From assembly GCA_964409635.1 (NCBI GenBank), contig CAYPEL010000038.1, positions 1-19,960 of the forward strand: a stretch of 19,960 bases of DNA, given 5' to 3'. The notes beneath the pieces were generated by a model. The model did not search any database and had not been told where the DNA came from. It saw nothing but the letters and a program-made list of their open reading frames with translations. Origin of the DNA: CAYPEL01 sp964409635 (GTDB lineage: Bacteria > Pseudomonadota > Gammaproteobacteria > DSM-19610). This document shows positions 16,225-19,960 of the stretch, piece after piece. Within the stretch, counting starts at the first letter, position 1; each line of letters starts with the position of its first letter. The position numbers and the translations under genes are program-made.

Positions 16225-17829
16225 ATGTGTTACCTGATATTAAAAGAATCCGATTTACCACAGCCGGAGCACTTACACAGCATTATCCCTAGCCTGCTTG
16301 TTATCACTTGTCTATTTTTCTTCTGGCTCCCCCATGCTTCGGCCACAGACATTAATCCTATTAATGTAAACATAAAAGATACGGCACCCTATCACATACA
16401 TAAACCAGGCGGGCATTTTAAAGTATTAATTGGTATTACTAGCCAAACTGATGTGAAGGTAACTTATTTTTGGGAAGACTTTCGCGGAAAAGCGCTAACC
16501 AAACCGGCCAGGCTATCAATAGGGAAAACCCATACTGTCCGCTCGCCCTCAACAGAAATAAGTTTTTACAACCTGGTTATACAGGCTGATAGCACTGACC
16601 ATGCCCTACCAAACCGTGAACCAGGCGAAGCCCGGACATACGGTTTTGCAATACTGCCCCAGGCTTTGCTAGCCAACCGCATTGCCAACCCAGAATCCCA
16701 GTTCGGTACTGTGCATGCAAAGATAGCGGATCCCTACCTGCCTACATGGGTAAAAACCTTGACCTGGAAAACCACCAGCGCCAAGTGGTGGGGCTATGAA
16801 ATGGAAAGACGCCGTGAGGCAGGCCTCCTGGAATTACCTATCATTGTCCGCTCACATTGGGATAGCGATGACGCGCTGCCTATTTCACCCTCACAGCTGA
16901 ACGAGCTAAAGCGTCGAATAACTGCCTATTTTAGCGCATCACCTACGACGCTTTATTGGGAAACCGGGATTGAAGAAAACATCAAAAGTCGATACCGCAA
17001 ACCTTATTACTGGAAGAACCTGGAAAGTAAACTCAAGGTTATCAGGCAAGCAGCTGACGGCGTCAACCCTGATATCAAGCTGATATACCAAATCGCGGGC
17101 TTGAAACATACCGCTGTTAATAATTTCGCAAAAAGCCGTGCTGCAAAATTTATAGATATTCTTTCTATACACCCCTATGCGTGGCCTGATTTCCCAGATC
17201 CGGACACTTGGCACGATCAGTATATCCAACAAGCAAAGCAGCTACTTAACGATCAGGATTTAAAACTTCCCATCTGGTACACCGAAGTCGGCGCGGTACA
17301 CCAGGGTAACTTCCCGGGTGGTTTTTTTGGATACCCGAAGAAAAAAGCCGAAGTCACTGGGCTGACGCCCTATCAGGCTGTCATTTATCTAATCAAGCTG
17401 CATGTCATGGCGTTACACGCCGGTGTTGAAAAGCTATTCTGGTACAACTACCAGGATCGGAATCCAGAACGGGAATACGCCGAGAACCATTTTGGACTCC
17501 GCGATTATTGGGGATACCCTAAGCCTGTCTATGCCGCCTACGTACACCTGCATACACTACTGGCTGGCAAAACTGTTGATAACATACAAGAATTATCTGG
17601 TAATATACGCAGCTATCAGTTTTCAGATAACAAAACCAAGATTTTGGTAGTATGGGCGGTTGCTGCTGGAGCGGCATTGGAAACAATTTCACTTGCTTCA
17701 TTGCTGCCGGAGCTTTCGCCTGACCAAACCGTCGAAATTGTTAATCCAGTTGGCAAAACATTGGATTTTTCCGGCGGTAAAATAAAGGTAAATAGCGAAC
17801 CCTTGTTTGTCATAATTAAAAATAAATAA
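16225..17829 (+). CDS. Secreted glycoside hydrolase-like protein (clan GH-A, PslG-like)
   Basis: Exported protein of 534 residues with an N-terminal hydrophobic signal (about 19-41, ending HASATD), a beta-sandwich-like N-terminal part (about 45-145) and a TIM-barrel domain. The predicted acid/base is E250 in YWETGIEEN and the nucleophile is E354 in LPIWYTEVGAV; SIHPYAW (314-320) is the usual conserved histidine strand. This layout resembles PslG and other GH39/GH5-related enzymes encoded in EPS operons, which cut or release the polymer in the periplasm. The residue before the acid/base is isoleucine (I249) instead of the nearly invariant asparagine of clan GH-A, so activity is not assured. 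It lies 47 bp before the kinase fusion and is probably co-transcribed with it. Confidence 0.8.
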   Translation: MCYLILKESDLPQPEHLHSIIPSLLVITCLFFFWLPHASATDINPINVNIKDTAPYHIHKPGGHFKVLIGITSQTDVKVTYFWEDFRGKALTKPARLSIGKTHTVRSPSTEISFYNLVIQADSTDHALPNREPGEARTYGFAILPQALLANRIANPESQFGTVHAKIADPYLPTWVKTLTWKTTSAKWWGYEMERRREAGLLELPIIVRSHWDSDDALPISPSQLNELKRRITAYFSASPTTLYWETGIEENIKSRYRKPYYWKNLESKLKVIRQAADGVNPDIKLIYQIAGLKHTAVNNFAKSRAAKFIDILSIHPYAWPDFPDPDTWHDQYIQQAKQLLNDQDLKLPIWYTEVGAVHQGNFPGGFFGYPKKKAEVTGLTPYQAVIYLIKLHVMALHAGVEKLFWYNYQDRNPEREYAENHFGLRDYWGYPKPVYAAYVHLHTLLAGKTVDNIQELSGNIRSYQFSDNKTKILVVWAVAAGAALETISLASLLPELSPDQTVEIVNPVGKTLDFSGGKIKVNSEPLFVIIKNK

Positions 17830-17876
17830 AAAGACTTTCACCCTAAAATAATAAATTACCACTCTGGATAGAATAA

Positions 17877-19394
17877 ATGACATCAAGTCACACAAAAATG
17901 ACAGCACTTGCCAGCCATGAATGGCGACCGCTGGACAAACTCCAGGATGTTCTGGAACAGCTGGATAACAGGAAAATTTCTTACTGCCACTGGAAAAGCA
18001 ACTACCACCTTGAATACGCGCTAACCGGTAAAGAGGATGTTGACGTCCTGCTTGGTTTCCAAGATTTTCCTGCCTTTGTTGAAATTCTTATGGCCAACGG
18101 TTTCAAAGCTGCTGAAAGCATCACCAGTAAAAAACAGCCCGGTGTTTTCCATTACCTGGGTAACGACGATGCAACAGGCACCCTTATCAACATACATACC
18201 TTTTCATGGGTACTATCAGGTGATCATTTCCTGAAATCCTGGAACTTCCCGTTTGGAAAGCTGCTGCTTTCAGAAACACGCAGCCTATACGGAATAAAAG
18301 CACCAGTTGCTTCCAGCGAATTAATTGTCTTCGTGATCCGACACATGATCAAACATACAACCTTCATAGATTTTTACATGGGTACGAAGCATGTGAAGGA
18401 TAATGACGAAGAATACCGCTGGTTAATGCAGGATCTGGACATAGAGGAGTCCGTCAGAAAACTAAATACATATTTCCCCGAGATAGCCACCGCCGATTTC
18501 CATGCGGCACGGGAACTATTGCCTCGGGATGGACGCTGGCTGGAAAAGATCCGGCTTGGGTTCAGATTCAGGGGCGCCATAAAGAAATACATGCGTTTTG
18601 GGCCCATAAGACAAAGCCTGACAACCTTTATTTCGCTGGCAAAAATGGCCATTAACAAATTCGCAAAAAAACAAAAGCATATGCACATGAATACCGGTGG
18701 AAAAGTGATTGCCCTTGTAGGCCCGCAAGCAACCGGAAAATCAACACTCGCCGCATCGATACAAGCATGGCTTGGACAAGAGTTGTCGGTAGAGTGCATC
18801 CATTCAGGTAAACCACCTTCTACCTTGCTGACATGGTTACCCAATAATCTGATACCCCTTGCACGAAAAATATTTACTGGCTATGCCACAGTTAAAATAG
18901 AAAAACAGGCCGAAGATAATGAACAGCACGATTTCCCGCTAATCTTTATCATCCGCAAAGTTATTCTTGCGCATGACCGGCACAGGCTGCTCCGCAAGGC
19001 TTTCCGGCAAAGCCGGAACGGTAAATTATTTATCTCGGACAGGTACCCGTCTGACGAAATCGGTGCGATTGACGGCGCCACTTTTCGTGATGAGTCTATA
19101 GCACAACAACGTTCTTCTCTAAAACGCTATCTTATGCAGCTGGAACGGGAAATATACCGAGATATATGCCCACCTGACCTGGTTTTGCAACTGACTGTCT
19201 CTGTGGAAAAAGCGGTACTGCGCAATCAAACGCGCAACAAGGGGGGTAACCAGACAACAGAGTATGTACAAATGCGCCACGCAATGAAGTACGCGCCCCG
19301 CTTCAACCGTTGCCCGGTCATTAAAATATCCACCGACCGGGATTTTGAAGAAACCCTCATTGAGGTAAAACGACACGTCTGGAAACATATATAA
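17877..19394 (+). CDS. Nucleotidyltransferase-like / thymidylate kinase-like fusion protein
   Basis: Cytoplasmic protein of 505 residues with two parts. The N-terminal half has a nucleotidyltransferase-like motif (SYCHWKSN...LTGKEDVDVLL, with D54 and D56 as possible metal ligands). The C-terminal half, from about residue 275, is a P-loop kinase with Walker A GPQATGKST (282-290), the DRY-type motif SDRYPSDE (387-394) of thymidylate kinases, and an arginine-rich lid region (LRNQTRNKGGN). Proteins of this kind occur in EPS and capsule loci and are usually annotated as thymidylate kinase, but a role in making dTDP is unlikely here. A role in phosphorylating or activating a sugar or other precursor is an inference. 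The start at 17877 has GGATAG upstream. Confidence 0.78.
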   Translation: MTSSHTKMTALASHEWRPLDKLQDVLEQLDNRKISYCHWKSNYHLEYALTGKEDVDVLLGFQDFPAFVEILMANGFKAAESITSKKQPGVFHYLGNDDATGTLINIHTFSWVLSGDHFLKSWNFPFGKLLLSETRSLYGIKAPVASSELIVFVIRHMIKHTTFIDFYMGTKHVKDNDEEYRWLMQDLDIEESVRKLNTYFPEIATADFHAARELLPRDGRWLEKIRLGFRFRGAIKKYMRFGPIRQSLTTFISLAKMAINKFAKKQKHMHMNTGGKVIALVGPQATGKSTLAASIQAWLGQELSVECIHSGKPPSTLLTWLPNNLIPLARKIFTGYATVKIEKQAEDNEQHDFPLIFIIRKVILAHDRHRLLRKAFRQSRNGKLFISDRYPSDEIGAIDGATFRDESIAQQRSSLKRYLMQLEREIYRDICPPDLVLQLTVSVEKAVLRNQTRNKGGNQTTEYVQMRHAMKYAPRFNRCPVIKISTDRDFEETLIEVKRHVWKHI

Positions 19395-19431
19395 GCTCAT
19401 GATACTGTTTTTAACTACATGAGATTACTTT

Positions 19432-19960
19432 GTGGATAAACCTGCAGCTCCAGCTTTATTACAGCCAGGCCGACTTTATACAGTTGATGCCCTGATTCAG
19501 CCAAATCTTTCGGCGTCATGCCAGTGCACCCAAGTTACGCAACGAAACTGGTCAAGGGTTGGTTTTGGCCAGGCATCTACGTCTGTAGACTCAGAGAAGG
19601 TTTTTCTGAAGCAAAACGTCAACAAACGCGGTAAAATTTTGCTGGATCACTGGGAATATGAAAAATCTGGCGCTACTGTTGCCGCGGAAATCTTGCCTGA
19701 CATCGTTTCGATTCCCCGCTTAAAATATCATAACCCTGCTATGGCACTGTGTGTTTTTGAATTTATTGATGTCATTCCCTTTGATGAACTATTAAGACAA
19801 AACCATAGCCTGTTCATGAAAAGTTTTACGGCCTTTCTCGACAGGTCGGCACAGATACTACACACCATGCAAAACGCGCAGCCTGGTGAGCTTATTGAAA
19901 ATCTCGCCATAAAAGACAGACCGCATGGCAGTCCCAGCACGAGTATAAATTTCAAGGGTT
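19432..19960 (+). CDS. Phosphotransferase / protein kinase-like protein (C-terminus beyond window)
   Basis: An open frame of 176 residues continues past the window end. The start must be the GTG at 19432 or later, because an in-frame TGA lies at 19420-19422; the ribosome site is weak. The visible part resembles the N-lobe of aminoglycoside phosphotransferase or lipopolysaccharide-kinase-like proteins: a glycine-containing loop (SRVGFGQAST), a likely ATP-binding lysine in KVFLKQN, and a hinge-like segment CVFEFIDVIPFDELL. The catalytic loop would be outside the window. It follows the NTase-kinase fusion by 37 bp, so the two are probably co-transcribed. Family assignment is tentative. Confidence 0.6.
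   Translation, partial: MDKPAAPALLQPGRLYTVDALIQPNLSASCQCTQVTQRNWSRVGFGQASTSVDSEKVFLKQNVNKRGKILLDHWEYEKSGATVAAEILPDIVSIPRLKYHNPAMALCVFEFIDVIPFDELLRQNHSLFMKSFTAFLDRSAQILHTMQNAQPGELIENLAIKDRPHGSPSTSINFKG

Noticed and set aside
1..19960. tRNA, rRNA, insertion sequences, att sites, phage or defence genes
   Set aside because: I saw no transposase, integrase, terminal inverted repeats or RNA-gene signatures anywhere in the window.

Overview
The window looks like a scaffold piece from a moderate-GC gammaproteobacterium. The evidence is an OxyR whose redox cysteines fall at exactly positions 199 and 208, a divergent katG/oxyR arrangement, a rhombosortase, and a Wzy-type exopolysaccharide (EPS) locus. 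The genus cannot be read from the sequence. Two 100-N runs (4680-4779 and 9272-9371) are scaffold gaps of unknown true size.

Left part (1-3836), peroxide defence. A periplasmic catalase-peroxidase (katG, minus strand, 3' end outside the window) is divergent from oxyR (plus strand), which is followed by a Prx6-type peroxiredoxin (plus strand). I find three OxyR-type ATAG-N7-CTAT boxes: one next to katG, one just upstream of oxyR, and one overlapping the peroxiredoxin promoter. Together they suggest a self-contained OxyR regulon. A hairpin at 3807-3836 closes the module. Next comes a lone rhombosortase gene (3870-4481, minus), a membrane protease for GlyGly-CTERM proteins.

Right part (4840-end), an exopolysaccharide locus. 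Plus strand: a short outer-membrane polysaccharide export (OPX) protein, a fused Wzz/tyrosine autokinase, and a large ExeA-like AAA protein with a degenerate P-loop, about five 66-residue tandem repeats and a C-terminal membrane anchor. The second N gap lies inside this gene. It is flanked by an identical 55-bp sequence on each side, and joining the two copies restores one open frame of 816 residues. Minus strand: a GT4 glycosyltransferase, a WcaJ-type initiating phosphoglycosyltransferase, a beta-barrel outer-membrane protein and an O-antigen ligase/Wzy-like polymerase. Plus strand again: a PslG-like secreted glycoside hydrolase, a nucleotidyltransferase-thymidylate kinase-like fusion, and the start of a phosphotransferase/kinase-like protein cut by the window edge.

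Working model (inference). The initiating transferase loads a sugar phosphate on undecaprenyl phosphate and glycosyltransferases such as the GT4 extend it. The Wzy/WaaL-like protein polymerises, the Wzz-kinase controls chain length, and the short OPX protein plus the beta-barrel provide the route through the outer membrane. The hydrolase trims or releases polymer. The AAA-repeat protein, the NTase-TMPK fusion and the kinase-like protein have no assigned step and are the most novel parts. No flippase (Wzx) or exosortase is visible in the window.
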